Shown one piece after another: positions 7,947-15,799 of a DNA stretch of 28,809 nt. Numbering within the stretch: position 1 is the first letter of the stretch; each line of letters opens with the position of its first letter. The notes beneath the pieces were generated by a model. It saw only the letters and a list, made by a program, of their open reading frames with translations. It ran no database searches and was not told the origin of the DNA. The DNA is taken from positions 1 to 28,809 of the forward strand of contig JBCDIM010000048.1 of NCBI GenBank assembly GCA_038749105.1. Reading direction: 5' to 3'. The position numbers and the translations under genes are program-made. This DNA comes from JBCCOW01 sp038749105. GTDB lineage: Bacteria > Planctomycetota > Phycisphaerae > Phycisphaerales > Phycisphaeraceae.

Positions 7947-9793
7947 GCAGCATCGGCCTCGACACCGCCTGGGAACACGCCCGCGACCGCATCAACGCGG
8001 ACGCCGAGCGTGTGCTCACTTCCGTCTCCCGCCGAGGCTGGCTCGGTCGGGCGGTGGACGCGTTCGCGGGCCGTTTTGCTCCGCAATGGATGGCCGGCCG
8101 GATGCTCGAACGCCAGCAGGTCGCGATGGCCGCCTACCACGCCGGCGAGATCAACCGCCTCACCGCCGACTGGACGCCCGAGGCTGTCAGCGGCGACCAG
8201 GCGGTGCTCGAAGACGGCGGGGTCCTCAACACCCGGGCCCGCAACGCCGCGCGCAACAGCTGGGCCATCAAGGGCATCAACGACAGTTACCGCCGCGACG
8301 TCGGCTGCCCCCAGCCGCTCGCCTGCGCCTACGACCCCGACAAGCCCCGCCGAGACGGCAAGCTCCGCCAATTCAACCAGGAGGTCGACTGGTGGTGGCG
8401 GACCTACTGGTCCGACCCGTCGCTGTGCGACCTCCGCGGCGTCCAGGCTGGCAACGATCTGATCGGCTTGATGGTCAACGACTGGGTCAACGTGGGCAAC
8501 GGCCTGCTGATCCGCAGCTACGTCCCCCGCCGAGACGCCCCGGGTCTGGTCCTGCAGAGCGTCGAAGTCGAGCAGCTGGCCACGGACCTCTATCAGCACG
8601 CGGGCAGCGGCCGACGCATCAAGGGCGGCGTCGAGGTCGACGCGTACGCCCGACCCGTGGCGTTCCACTACTACGACAAGGCCCACCCCTACGAGGATTG
8701 GCGCGGCGACCCGGTGCGGATCGACGCCTCGCGGGTCTGCCACCTCACGAAGCCGGACCGTGTGCGGCAGGCGTTGGGGCCGTCGCAGCTGTCGGCCGTG
8801 CTGCTGGATGACCGCGAACTGCAGGGCTACCTGCAGGCCGAGGCCCGCAGCAAACGCCTCGAGGCGTGCATCGCGTGGCAGATGCTCCGGGATGGCGACG
8901 CCTCGGGCCGAGCGATGAAGAACGACCAGATCGGCATGGGTGGCGCGACGGCCGGTGCCGACGACAAGCTCACCGACGCGATGGGGCGGCCCGTCCGGGC
9001 GATCGAGCCGGGCATGGTGCTTAACAACCCCAAGGGCGTGAAGCTCGAGCTGATGAACCCCAACCGCCCAGGCGGTACGTTCGACATGTACACCCGCCGC
9101 CGCGAGTTCCAGATCGCGGCCGGGGCCAACCGCAGCCGATCCAGCGTCACCCGCGAGTACACCTCCAGCTACACCGCCGAGCGACGCGGCCTCATCGAGG
9201 ACCGCAAGGTCGCCCGCATGGTCCAGTTCGATCTGTTGATCCCTCAGGTCCTGCTGGCGATCCGGCAGGACTTCATCACCTCCCTGCTGGTCCAACCGGG
9301 CCTGCTCTCTTCCAAAGCGATGGCCGAGGCCCTGCCCCTGCTCGGCGATATGCGTCGGCGTCGGCACCTGTTCGAGACGCAGTGGATGCCGCCCGAAGAG
9401 GAGCCGATCGACGAGGCGAAGACCGCCGCCGCCCGCAAGATCAACAGCGGCGAGTTCTTCGAGGACCGCGGCTCAATGCTCGCCCGCCAGGGCCGCGACT
9501 GGCGCAGCACCTTCGACGACATCGCCGAGCAGCGGGACGCCGCCGACGAGCTCGGCCTGCCCCTGCCCGAGTTCTCCGGCGCGTCCTCCGCGTCTCCCTC
9601 GGCCCCTCGACCACGGGGACAGAGCAACGCCCCGGACGGCACGAGCGACAACACCGACAACCGTGGGCGAGGCAGCGACGGCGACGACGAGGCGTTCGGC
9701 TCGTGGCCGGATGAACCCGAACGCTTCCGGTCCCGGCGTCAGGACAGCCTCGCTGAGGCCGTCGTGAGAGAGGCGGTGACCCGTGCCGATTGA
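7943..9793 (+). CDS. Portal protein, lambda family
   Basis: 616 residues from TTG 7943, supported by a strong Shine-Dalgarno. Family marks in order: an N-terminal helical region ending NTRARNAARNSWAIKGIND (about 95-115), the wing or core region VNVGNGLLIRSYV, NPNRPGG near residue 372, AAGANRSRSSVTREYTSSY followed by RRGLIEDRK (the conserved portal helix), and DWRSTFDDIAEQRDAADELG near residue 518. The last 75 residues are low-complexity and acidic, unlike the core. Twelve copies would form the ring at one capsid vertex through which the terminase drives DNA and onto which the connector proteins build. The end overlaps the protease-capsid gene by 11 bases. Confidence is high for the family. 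Confidence 0.9.
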   Translation: MSSIGLDTAWEHARDRINADAERVLTSVSRRGWLGRAVDAFAGRFAPQWMAGRMLERQQVAMAAYHAGEINRLTADWTPEAVSGDQAVLEDGGVLNTRARNAARNSWAIKGINDSYRRDVGCPQPLACAYDPDKPRRDGKLRQFNQEVDWWWRTYWSDPSLCDLRGVQAGNDLIGLMVNDWVNVGNGLLIRSYVPRRDAPGLVLQSVEVEQLATDLYQHAGSGRRIKGGVEVDAYARPVAFHYYDKAHPYEDWRGDPVRIDASRVCHLTKPDRVRQALGPSQLSAVLLDDRELQGYLQAEARSKRLEACIAWQMLRDGDASGRAMKNDQIGMGGATAGADDKLTDAMGRPVRAIEPGMVLNNPKGVKLELMNPNRPGGTFDMYTRRREFQIAAGANRSRSSVTREYTSSYTAERRGLIEDRKVARMVQFDLLIPQVLLAIRQDFITSLLVQPGLLSSKAMAEALPLLGDMRRRRHLFETQWMPPEEEPIDEAKTAAARKINSGEFFEDRGSMLARQGRDWRSTFDDIAEQRDAADELGLPLPEFSGASSASPSAPRPRGQSNAPDGTSDNTDNRGRGSDGDDEAFGSWPDEPERFRSRRQDSLAEAVVREAVTRAD

Positions 9794-12320
9794 CCTGCTC
9801 GCCCAGTTCGAGCCGCATTGGGCCATGGAAGCGACGCGTCTGCGGGCGTGGATGCTCAGCCAACCCAAAGGCGCCGCCGACCTCGATGCGTCCGCGATGC
9901 GGGCCCGCGCCGAGCAGACCGTCGACCCGACTGTCCGCATCGGCTCGGTGGCGGTGATCCCCGTGCTCGGCGCATTGAGCAAGGCCCCAAGCCAAGCCCG
10001 ACTGCTCGGCCTCGAAGACCGCGCCACCCTGCCCGAGCTCGAGGTAGCAGTGAAACAGGCCGCCGCAGACCGGCAGGTGTCGGCGATTGTGCTGCTGGGT
10101 GATTCGCCCGGCGGAACGGTCGCCGGAACGGCCGACCTCGCCGACGCGGTCTACGCGGCACGGTCCACCAAGCCGGTGGTCATGTACGCCCGCGACTGCG
10201 CCTGCTCGGCCATGTACTGGATCGGCAGCCAGGCCACCCGCTTCTACGCCAACAAGACCGCGGACCTCGCCAACATCGGCGCGATGACGGTGTTGTTCGA
10301 CGTCTCCAAGCTCATGGGCGAGTGGGGCGTCGACGTGAAGCTCATCAAGTCCGCCGAGCACAAGGGGCTGGGCGTCCTCGGCCCGGAGGTGACCGAGGCG
10401 CACGTGGCCGAGGCGACCCGCTGGATCGGCAAAAAGCACGACCAGTTCGTCGCCGCCGTGGCACGCGGCCGCGGCATGAGCACGGACGCGGTGGCCAAGG
10501 TCGCCGATGGCCGCGTGCTCGTCGGCGACGAGGCGCAGGCGGTGGGCCTGATCGACGGCGTGATGTCGTTCGCGGCCGCCGTCCGTGAGGCGGAGCAGAT
10601 GGCCCGCGCGGGCGGCACCGGGGTCGGCGGGGATCAGACCAACCTCAACCGGGCGGGGCACACGACTACCGCGGGCACGGGTCCCGCACACACCACTGTT
10701 GGAGCACTGACGATGAACGAATTGCAGAAACGTTTGCTGGCCCGGCTGGGCTTCGATGCGCAGGCTGCCGGGGCGGACGCGGACGCGTTCGTCGCCGGTC
10801 TCAACGCCGACCAGGCGGCCCTCTACACCCAGCTGGCCGAGGACCCCGGCGGGTCGGGCGATGCCGGCGGCCAGGATCCCAACGCCGCCAACCCGACCAC
10901 GACTACCCCGACCGCTACCGACGACCCCACTGCGGCCAACCCCGCCCCGGCCCCGCCGTCTGCGCCGACCTCGTCCGCACCGGCCCCGTTGCAGGCGTCC
11001 CGTCCGCAGATCGACGGCATCGCGGCCTTGGTCAGCAAGCACGACGCGTCGTTCGATGCCGACCTGTTCACCGCCTACCACGAAGTCAAGGGCTCGACGC
11101 TGGAGCAGGTCCAGCAGGCAGCCGCGACGCAGCTGGAGCAAGTCATGAAACCGAAGACCCAGACCATCAGCGTCGGCGACGACGGCCGCGAAGGCTTCGC
11201 CCAGGCCGTTGGCGACGTCCTCGCGGGCCGCATGGACGTCGAGGTCGACAAGCCCCACGAGCTCACCGCCCGCCTGTCCAGCCTGTCCCTCGTGGAGGTC
11301 GGCCGCCGGTTCCTCGCCCAGCTCGGCGTGGCCGACGCCCAGTACCTCAGCGACGAGCGCACTGCCCAGCTGCTCATCGACCGCACCGAACTCGCCATGC
11401 ACCTCGGCGGCGTCGCGCTGGGCCACACCACGTCCGACTTCCCGGGCATCCTGTCCAACACCGCCACCAAGACGCTGGTCCAGGGGTTCGATGCCGAGCC
11501 CACCACGTACCAGGCGTGGGCCCGCAACGAAGAGCTCGCCAACCTCCACGAGTACGAAGAGTACGCCGGTGGTGGCGTCCCGCTGCCCAGCCGGATCCCC
11601 GAGCGTGGCCCCTACGAGCTGGTCACCTTCGCCTTCAAGGCCGAGAAGAAGCGCGTCTACAAGTACGGGCTCAAGGCCGGGCTGTCTCTGGAAATGGTCA
11701 TCCAAGACCGGATCAACGCGTTCGCCGAGCAGATCATGGACTTCGGCGGCTCGTCGCGTGAACTCCGCAACCGCCTCGTCTACCAGGAACTCGCCAGCAA
11801 CGGGCTGATGAACGAGGACGGTGCGGCCTTGTTCAGCGCGGCCCACAACAACCTCAACCAAGGCAACGCCGGTGCCTTCAACGAGGCCCGGCTGTCGGCC
11901 ATGAAGACCGCCATGCGGCAGCAGAAGGCCGTCCCGCCGGACGAGAACACCGAAGGCCGAAACATCCGCATCACCCCCACCTTCCTGCTCGGCCCCACCG
12001 AGCTCGAGGACGACTTCGATCGGCATGTCGCCAGCCGCGTCAAGATCGGCGGCACCAATGACGAGCCCAACCTGCAGTGGCTCCGCAACCTCACGCCGAT
12101 CACCGACCCCGAGCTCTCCGACGACTCGGCGACCGCGTTCTACCTCCTCGGCCCCCGACGCAAGAGCCCGGTCAAGAGCCTCACCCTCCGCGGGTATGCC
12201 ACCCCGACCGTGCAGCGGCTCAACAAGATTGAGAACGACACCATGGAGTTCCAGCTCCGCGACTTCGCCGGTGCCGCCCGCGTCGAGTACCGGTCGGCGC
12301 AGAAGAACGACGGCGCGTAA
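9783..12320 (+). CDS. S49 prohead protease / scaffold / major capsid protein fusion ORF
   Basis: 845 residues from GTG 9783 (GAGAGAGG at 9766-9773). Residues 50-270 are an S49 (SppA/gpC-type) serine protease: GDSPGG at 106-111, likely nucleophile Ser142 (CSAMYW) and likely Lys194 (AEHKG). Their 52-residue spacing equals the Ser147/Lys199 dyad known in Bacillus SppA. Residues 311-460 are an Ala/Pro/Thr-rich, scaffold-like linker with a helix near 435-455. Residues about 500-845 are a major capsid domain with the motifs YQAWARNEEL, GLSLEMVIQDRINAF, ELRNRLVYQEL and AALFSAAHNNLNQGN, of the kind seen in known prohead protease/major capsid fusion proteins. Self-cleavage would release the shell protein. 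An internal start at 10713 may give a separate scaffold-capsid chain. A strong terminator follows. Confidence 0.88.
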   Translation: MPIDLLAQFEPHWAMEATRLRAWMLSQPKGAADLDASAMRARAEQTVDPTVRIGSVAVIPVLGALSKAPSQARLLGLEDRATLPELEVAVKQAAADRQVSAIVLLGDSPGGTVAGTADLADAVYAARSTKPVVMYARDCACSAMYWIGSQATRFYANKTADLANIGAMTVLFDVSKLMGEWGVDVKLIKSAEHKGLGVLGPEVTEAHVAEATRWIGKKHDQFVAAVARGRGMSTDAVAKVADGRVLVGDEAQAVGLIDGVMSFAAAVREAEQMARAGGTGVGGDQTNLNRAGHTTTAGTGPAHTTVGALTMNELQKRLLARLGFDAQAAGADADAFVAGLNADQAALYTQLAEDPGGSGDAGGQDPNAANPTTTTPTATDDPTAANPAPAPPSAPTSSAPAPLQASRPQIDGIAALVSKHDASFDADLFTAYHEVKGSTLEQVQQAAATQLEQVMKPKTQTISVGDDGREGFAQAVGDVLAGRMDVEVDKPHELTARLSSLSLVEVGRRFLAQLGVADAQYLSDERTAQLLIDRTELAMHLGGVALGHTTSDFPGILSNTATKTLVQGFDAEPTTYQAWARNEELANLHEYEEYAGGGVPLPSRIPERGPYELVTFAFKAEKKRVYKYGLKAGLSLEMVIQDRINAFAEQIMDFGGSSRELRNRLVYQELASNGLMNEDGAALFSAAHNNLNQGNAGAFNEARLSAMKTAMRQQKAVPPDENTEGRNIRITPTFLLGPTELEDDFDRHVASRVKIGGTNDEPNLQWLRNLTPITDPELSDDSATAFYLLGPRRKSPVKSLTLRGYATPTVQRLNKIENDTMEFQLRDFAGAARVEYRSAQKNDGA
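10713..12320 (+). CDS. Probable internally initiated scaffold plus major capsid polypeptide
   Basis: Within the protease-capsid ORF, ATG 10713 (codon 311) is in the same frame and is preceded by GGAG at 10701-10704 with an 8-base spacer. It sits exactly at the boundary between the protease domain and the linker; the first residues MNELQKRLLARLGF start a fresh amphipathic helix. Initiation here would give 535 residues lacking the protease. Lambda uses the same trick to make scaffold Nu3 from inside gene C, and virions need far more capsid than protease. This is inferred: the start signal is seen, but its use is not shown. The alternative is that all copies are made as the full fusion and then processed. 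Confidence 0.5.
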   Translation: MNELQKRLLARLGFDAQAAGADADAFVAGLNADQAALYTQLAEDPGGSGDAGGQDPNAANPTTTTPTATDDPTAANPAPAPPSAPTSSAPAPLQASRPQIDGIAALVSKHDASFDADLFTAYHEVKGSTLEQVQQAAATQLEQVMKPKTQTISVGDDGREGFAQAVGDVLAGRMDVEVDKPHELTARLSSLSLVEVGRRFLAQLGVADAQYLSDERTAQLLIDRTELAMHLGGVALGHTTSDFPGILSNTATKTLVQGFDAEPTTYQAWARNEELANLHEYEEYAGGGVPLPSRIPERGPYELVTFAFKAEKKRVYKYGLKAGLSLEMVIQDRINAFAEQIMDFGGSSRELRNRLVYQELASNGLMNEDGAALFSAAHNNLNQGNAGAFNEARLSAMKTAMRQQKAVPPDENTEGRNIRITPTFLLGPTELEDDFDRHVASRVKIGGTNDEPNLQWLRNLTPITDPELSDDSATAFYLLGPRRKSPVKSLTLRGYATPTVQRLNKIENDTMEFQLRDFAGAARVEYRSAQKNDGA

Positions 12321-12340
12321 CCGCACACCCTCCACCACCC

Positions 12341-12372
12341 GCCCGGCGGGTCCCCCCGACCCGCCGGGCTTT
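12341..12372 (+). terminator. Hairpin terminator or attenuator after the capsid gene
   Basis: Perfect 11-bp stem: GCCCGGCGGGT (12341-12351) pairs with ACCCGCCGGGC (12359-12369) across a 7-base C-rich loop and is followed by TTT. It starts 20 bases after the capsid stop. The short T tract suggests partial termination, which would leave capsid mRNA in excess over downstream genes and protect its 3' end. Confidence 0.75.
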
Positions 12373-12407
12373 GTCCGCAACACCACACGCCCACCGAGGA
12401 ACCCGCC

Positions 12408-12752
12408 ATGACCGACAAGCCAAACGACGACAAGGCCAAAGCCGAAGCCGAAGCGAAAGCCCAGGCTGAAGCGGAGGCCGCCGCCAAGGCGGAGCTCGAA
12501 GCTCAGGCCAAAGCCCAAGCCGAGGCCCGCGCGAAGGCAGAGGCACTGGTCAAGGCGAAGGCGCTCGTGCTCAAGCACGCCGACACCATCAACGGAAAAC
12601 GCTTCGATGAGGGCACCGTCGTCGGCCACCTCAAGTCCGGCAAGCCCGTCCCGTCCGAAAAGTCCATCACTGTCGGCCACCTCGCCGCCCGAATCCGTCG
12701 CGGCCTGGTCGTCCCCTACCAAGCCCCCGCCCCAACCACCGCACCCGCGTAA
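12408..12752 (+). CDS. Ala/Lys/Glu-rich helical head protein of unknown function
   Basis: 114 residues from ATG 12408 with GAGGA at 12396-12400. Residues 8-55 are almost only Ala, Lys, Glu and Gln (KAEAEAKAQAEAEAAAKAEL), predicting one long charged helix or coiled coil. Residues 56-105 are a small folded part, HADTINGKRFDEG then VGHLAARIRRG. It lies between the capsid gene and a DUF2190-type capsid protein, where phages encode decoration, scaffold-like or head-completion (FI-like) proteins. No family was recognised; the helix could have arisen by internal repetition of short GCC/AAG/GAA codon units. A structural or assembly role in the head is inferred from position. Confidence 0.7.
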   Translation: MTDKPNDDKAKAEAEAKAQAEAEAAAKAELEAQAKAQAEARAKAEALVKAKALVLKHADTINGKRFDEGTVVGHLKSGKPVPSEKSITVGHLAARIRRGLVVPYQAPAPTTAPA

Positions 12753-12806
12753 CCCAACACACTCCGCTGCATCCCAACCACCCCGACCCTCACCCCGGAG
12801 CCCGTC

Positions 12807-13136
12807 ATGCCCACCAACGTCAAAGACCTCGGCCAGACCCTGTCCATCACCGCCCCGACCGGCGGCACCACCGTCGGCGTCCCGATCGTGTTCGGTACCG
12901 GCATCGTCCTGCCCAACAACACCGTCGCGGCCGGCGAACTCGTCTCCGTCGAGACCTCCGGCGTCCTTCTCTACGCCAAACAAGCACCGCTCGCCATCGC
13001 GGCCGGTGCGGCCCTCTACTGGGACGACACCAACAAGCAGTTCACCACCAGCGCGAGCGGCAACACCCTCGCCGGGTACGCGGTGAATGCGGCGGCAGAG
13101 GCCGACACCACCGTCAAGCTCAAGTTCACCGACTAA
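12807..13136 (+). CDS. DUF2190-family capsid decoration/stabilisation protein
   Basis: 109 residues from ATG 12807, GGAG at 12797-12800. The sequence follows the DUF2190 pattern closely: an N-terminal strand pair, ITAPTGGTTVGVPIVFG, then AAGELVSVETSGV, ALYWDDTNKQFTT, SGNTLAGYAV and a final strand VKLKFTD. The length matches the family (about 110 residues). Members are small beta-rich proteins encoded next to phage major capsid genes and thought to decorate or cement the shell. The place directly in the head module agrees. It is between the capsid gene and the connector genes. Confidence 0.85.
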   Translation: MPTNVKDLGQTLSITAPTGGTTVGVPIVFGTGIVLPNNTVAAGELVSVETSGVLLYAKQAPLAIAAGAALYWDDTNKQFTTSASGNTLAGYAVNAAAEADTTVKLKFTD

Positions 13137-13187
13137 GCCCGGCCCGCTGAGGCTGTCCGTCTGACCCCACCCGACCCGGAGCCCGTG

Positions 13188-13568
13188 ATGTCCCTCGCCG
13201 CCGCTGTCGATGAAATGGTTGCCGCCGCCCTCGAGGCGGTCGGCACGCCGGTCCTCTACACGCCCGCGGGCGGGGCGACGCCGGGCACCGAGGTCACGGT
13301 CAACGCCAACCCCGGCACCGAGCCGCTGTCTATGCGGAAGAGCGGCGGCAACCGCTCCAACGCCTACCGCTGCCTCATCGAGGTCGCCAAGTCGGCGATC
13401 CCCGTGGTCACCCCCGGCGCCAACGGCGACACCGTCGTCGTCCCCGCCGACTGGCTCGGCCGCGGACCGGCCGGCGGCTCCGACACGACCAAGGCCCGCG
13501 TCACCCAGATCAAGGGCAATCGGGCCCAGCCCGGCGTGTGGCTGCTGGAGATCGCCGATGCCCGTTGA
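13188..13568 (+). CDS. Head-tail joining protein, FII-like (inferred)
   Basis: 126 residues from ATG 13188; an in-frame GTG at 13185 is possible but GGAG at 13178-13181 fits the ATG better. N-terminal helix (AAAVDEMVAAALEAVG), then TPVLYTPAGGATPGTEVTVNA, a motif style shared with lambda FII-like connector proteins (PATFTPAGG-type), and C-terminal strands ending GVWLLEIADA. It overlaps the gpZ-like gene by 11 bases. In the lambda order, FII, Z and U follow the head genes, as here. Direct similarity is modest, so the name rests on motif style and gene order. It would form the platform on the portal to which the tail attaches. Confidence 0.6.
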   Translation: MSLAAAVDEMVAAALEAVGTPVLYTPAGGATPGTEVTVNANPGTEPLSMRKSGGNRSNAYRCLIEVAKSAIPVVTPGANGDTVVVPADWLGRGPAGGSDTTKARVTQIKGNRAQPGVWLLEIADAR

Positions 13569-14199
13569 CCTCCACGTCGAGCTCGACAAGACGCAGAGCC
13601 GGGCCCTCCGCCGGTATCTCGGCGACATCCGCAACGGCACGCCGCGGGTCCTGTCCCGGGCCACCAAGCGGACCACCGACACCAGCCGCGTGAACTTCGA
13701 CCGGGCCGTCCGCCAGGACCTGCCCGTGAAGAAACGGGACGTCTACCGCCGCAACGACCGCCGGAGCCCGATGCAGGTGCGGTTTGTCCGGCGGGGCGGG
13801 TTCATCACCGGCGGCCGCGTCGTCGTGGAAGGCCGGCGGATCCCGCTGGGCCGGTTCACCGCCCGGCAGCACACCCGCAAGGGCGCCCGCGGTGGCCGCG
13901 TGCCGTCGTCCGTCAGCTACCGCCTGTCGAAGATCAAGGGCCGGCAGCGCGTGACCAAAGACCTGTTCATCCCCAACCTCCGCAGCGGCTACCAGGGCGT
14001 GTTCAGCCGCGTCGGCCGGTCCCGGCTGCCGGTGGACGAAAAGATGGGGCCGTCGGTGGGTCACGTGGCCAGCAAGCGGCCCGAGGTGCGGGCCTGGCTG
14101 CGTGACGGCGCCCGCAGCCACTTCGAGCAGCAGGTCCGCCGTGAGGCGACGCACCTGGTGCAGCGTGCACGGGTGTCAAGGGCAGGGGGTGCCCGATGA
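13558..14199 (+). CDS. Tail completion protein, lambda gpZ-like
   Basis: 213 residues from ATG 13558 (overlapping the previous gene by 11 bases), close to the size of lambda gpZ (192). It is very basic in the middle (VRQDLPVKKRDVYRRNDRR) and has the gpZ-type end: DLFIPNLRSG, GVFSRVGRSRLPVDEKMGPS, then HFEQQVRREATHLV. gpZ acts late in tail assembly so that the finished tail can join the head. The stop overlaps the next start (ATGA at 14196). The surrounding FII-like and U-like genes support the assignment. Confidence 0.75.
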   Translation: MPVDLHVELDKTQSRALRRYLGDIRNGTPRVLSRATKRTTDTSRVNFDRAVRQDLPVKKRDVYRRNDRRSPMQVRFVRRGGFITGGRVVVEGRRIPLGRFTARQHTRKGARGGRVPSSVSYRLSKIKGRQRVTKDLFIPNLRSGYQGVFSRVGRSRLPVDEKMGPSVGHVASKRPEVRAWLRDGARSHFEQQVRREATHLVQRARVSRAGGAR

Positions 14200-14750
14200 G
14201 CGAACCGCTGAGCATCAAGGAACGCATCGACCGGCGGCTGCTGGCGCTCGTCCAGCCCGTCGCGGACGCCCTGCAGGGCGTCGACGCCGACGCGGGCGAC
14301 GCGGCCCTGTTCGAGCCCGAAGGCAACTCCACCGAGCCCAACTCGGTCCTCGTGATCCCCGGCAAGGCCCAGGTCGTCGAGCGCACCGTCGGCAACCCCG
14401 GCTCCGTCACCCTCGAATACCCCGTGGTCCTCGAGGCCCTGATCGCCCCCGGCTCTCACGTCGGCGCGGCCGAGGCCGAGGGTGGGGCGGGGGCCCGTAC
14501 TTCGAGCCGGATCAACGACGCCCAGCGGCGGCTGTTTGCTGCCGTGCTCGCCGACCCCCGGCTGACCGAGCCCGACACCGACGCACCGCTCGCCGACCGC
14601 GTGGACCTGGAAGAGCTCGATGCCCCACCGCTCGAGGAGGGCCAGCCCGAGGCGTGCGCCTACGTGCTGGTCGTCGTGACCTACCAGCACGACAGCAACG
14701 ACATGACCCGCAACCAAGGCGTCGTGACGCCCCTGATTGAAACCGCCTAA
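14196..14750 (+). CDS. Tail terminator protein, gpU-like (inferred)
   Basis: 184 residues from ATG 14196. N-terminal helix IKERIDRRLLALVQPVADAL, a strand pair with VLVIPGKAQV, TLEYPVVLEALIAPG, and a C-terminal YVLVVVTYQHDSNDMTRN. This order (helix, then mixed strands ending in a Y-x-H-D tail) resembles small tail terminator or neck proteins, longer than lambda gpU (131) because of an Ala/Glu-rich insertion at about 90-125. It lies between gpZ-like and tail tube genes, where gpU is expected. gpU caps the tail tube and fixes tail length with the tape measure. The assignment is mainly positional. Confidence 0.6.
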   Translation: MSEPLSIKERIDRRLLALVQPVADALQGVDADAGDAALFEPEGNSTEPNSVLVIPGKAQVVERTVGNPGSVTLEYPVVLEALIAPGSHVGAAEAEGGAGARTSSRINDAQRRLFAAVLADPRLTEPDTDAPLADRVDLEELDAPPLEEGQPEACAYVLVVVTYQHDSNDMTRNQGVVTPLIETA

Positions 14751-14761
14751 GGAGCCCGACC

Positions 14762-15706
14762 ATGGCCATCGCCAACGCACCCCTGTCCAGCCACCGCAAG
14801 CAGCTCGGGCTCCGCATCGCCGACGCGATCAGCAGCGACCCCAGCGCCATCACCACGCCCGTCGCCAACACCCGGTTCGACGAGGGCCTGAGCATGCGGC
14901 CCAACGGCATCTTCGAAGGCATGGAACGCGAAGTACTCGGGCTGGCCGGCGGCACCGCCCCCCGGTCCAAGGGGGCCCAGAAAGGCATCGCCAGCCTCCC
15001 CTGGAAACTCCGCCACGGCGACGTCTTCTATTCGCTGCTCGTCGGTGCCGGCTACGTCCTGAGCGGCACCTCCAGCGAAATCGCCCGCTACTCCCGCTCG
15101 CTGAGCACCCGGCAGCTGATCGACGCCAAGGTCTGGGAGGACGGCCGCTACAAGTACATGACCGGGTGCGCCACCTCCAGCCTCGAGATCAGCGGCTCGG
15201 CCGGCGGCTACGCCCAATGCACCGCCGAGCTGATGGGCATCTTCGTCGACAGCGACGACGAGGCCCTGCCCGCCGACGCGGCGACGACGACGCCCGTGAT
15301 GACCTGCCAGTCCATGACCGTGACGGTCGGCGGCACGGCCGTCGCCCTGCCCGGCGAGTTCACCCTCAACCTCGGACTCACCGCCGCCATGCGGCCCGGT
15401 CTCACCGAAGCCTTCGGCGGGCTGGCGATGTACCTCACCGAGGACTGCAAGCCCACCCTCCGGCTCAACCCCGAGGCCCGGCTCATCGCCGACGTCGACG
15501 GCATCGGTGACCTGCTCGCCGCGGGCACCGCCGCCATCCAGCTCGTTCTCACCGACGGCACCAACACGCTCACCATCGACGCCCCCGCGGCCCAGGCCCT
15601 CGAGGTCGGCGACGAGAACAACGGCAAAAAGCTCATCGAGCCCACCGACTACGAGCTGCACCCCGTCGGCGCCGACGACGCGGTCAAGTTCACGCTCTCG
15701 ACCTAA
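14762..15706 (+). CDS. Major tail tube protein
   Basis: 314 residues from ATG 14762 with AAGGAG at 14749-14754. Beta-rich throughout, with FYSLLVGAGYVLSG, YKYMTGCATSSLEISGSAGG, CTAELMGIFVD, MTVTVGG, EFTLNLGLTA and a late TLRLNPEARLI. This is the pattern of siphophage and myophage tube proteins, in which a central domain repeats a tube-forming sheet. Position just before the assembly chaperones and tape measure is diagnostic, and a strong terminator directly downstream fits a protein needed in hundreds of copies. The last 60 residues (VLTDGTNTLTID and the rest) may be an added Ig-like or spacer domain. Confidence 0.75.
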   Translation: MAIANAPLSSHRKQLGLRIADAISSDPSAITTPVANTRFDEGLSMRPNGIFEGMEREVLGLAGGTAPRSKGAQKGIASLPWKLRHGDVFYSLLVGAGYVLSGTSSEIARYSRSLSTRQLIDAKVWEDGRYKYMTGCATSSLEISGSAGGYAQCTAELMGIFVDSDDEALPADAATTTPVMTCQSMTVTVGGTAVALPGEFTLNLGLTAAMRPGLTEAFGGLAMYLTEDCKPTLRLNPEARLIADVDGIGDLLAAGTAAIQLVLTDGTNTLTIDAPAAQALEVGDENNGKKLIEPTDYELHPVGADDAVKFTLST

Positions 15707-15724
15707 CCGCAACCCTCCTCGCCT

Positions 15725-15764
15725 CCCGGGCCGGCCGTCAAGGACGCCGCCGGCCCGGGCTTTT
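15725..15764 (+). terminator. Hairpin terminator after the tail tube gene
   Basis: Perfect 11-bp stem, CCCGGGCCGGC (15725-15735) with GCCGGCCCGGG (15749-15759), 13-base loop, then C and TTTT. It lies 19 bases after the stop of the tail tube gene and is a good intrinsic terminator or attenuator, setting high tube and lower chaperone/tape-measure mRNA. Confidence 0.8.
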
Positions 15765-15799
15765 CACCTCTTCCCATTCTGCTCAACCCGGACCCTGAC

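Noticed and set aside
9441..13682. Minus-strand open frame of 1413 codons
   Set aside because: It lies fully antisense to portal, protease-capsid and other recognised genes. Its Gly/Arg/Val/Asp-rich sequence is what GC-biased codons give when read backwards.
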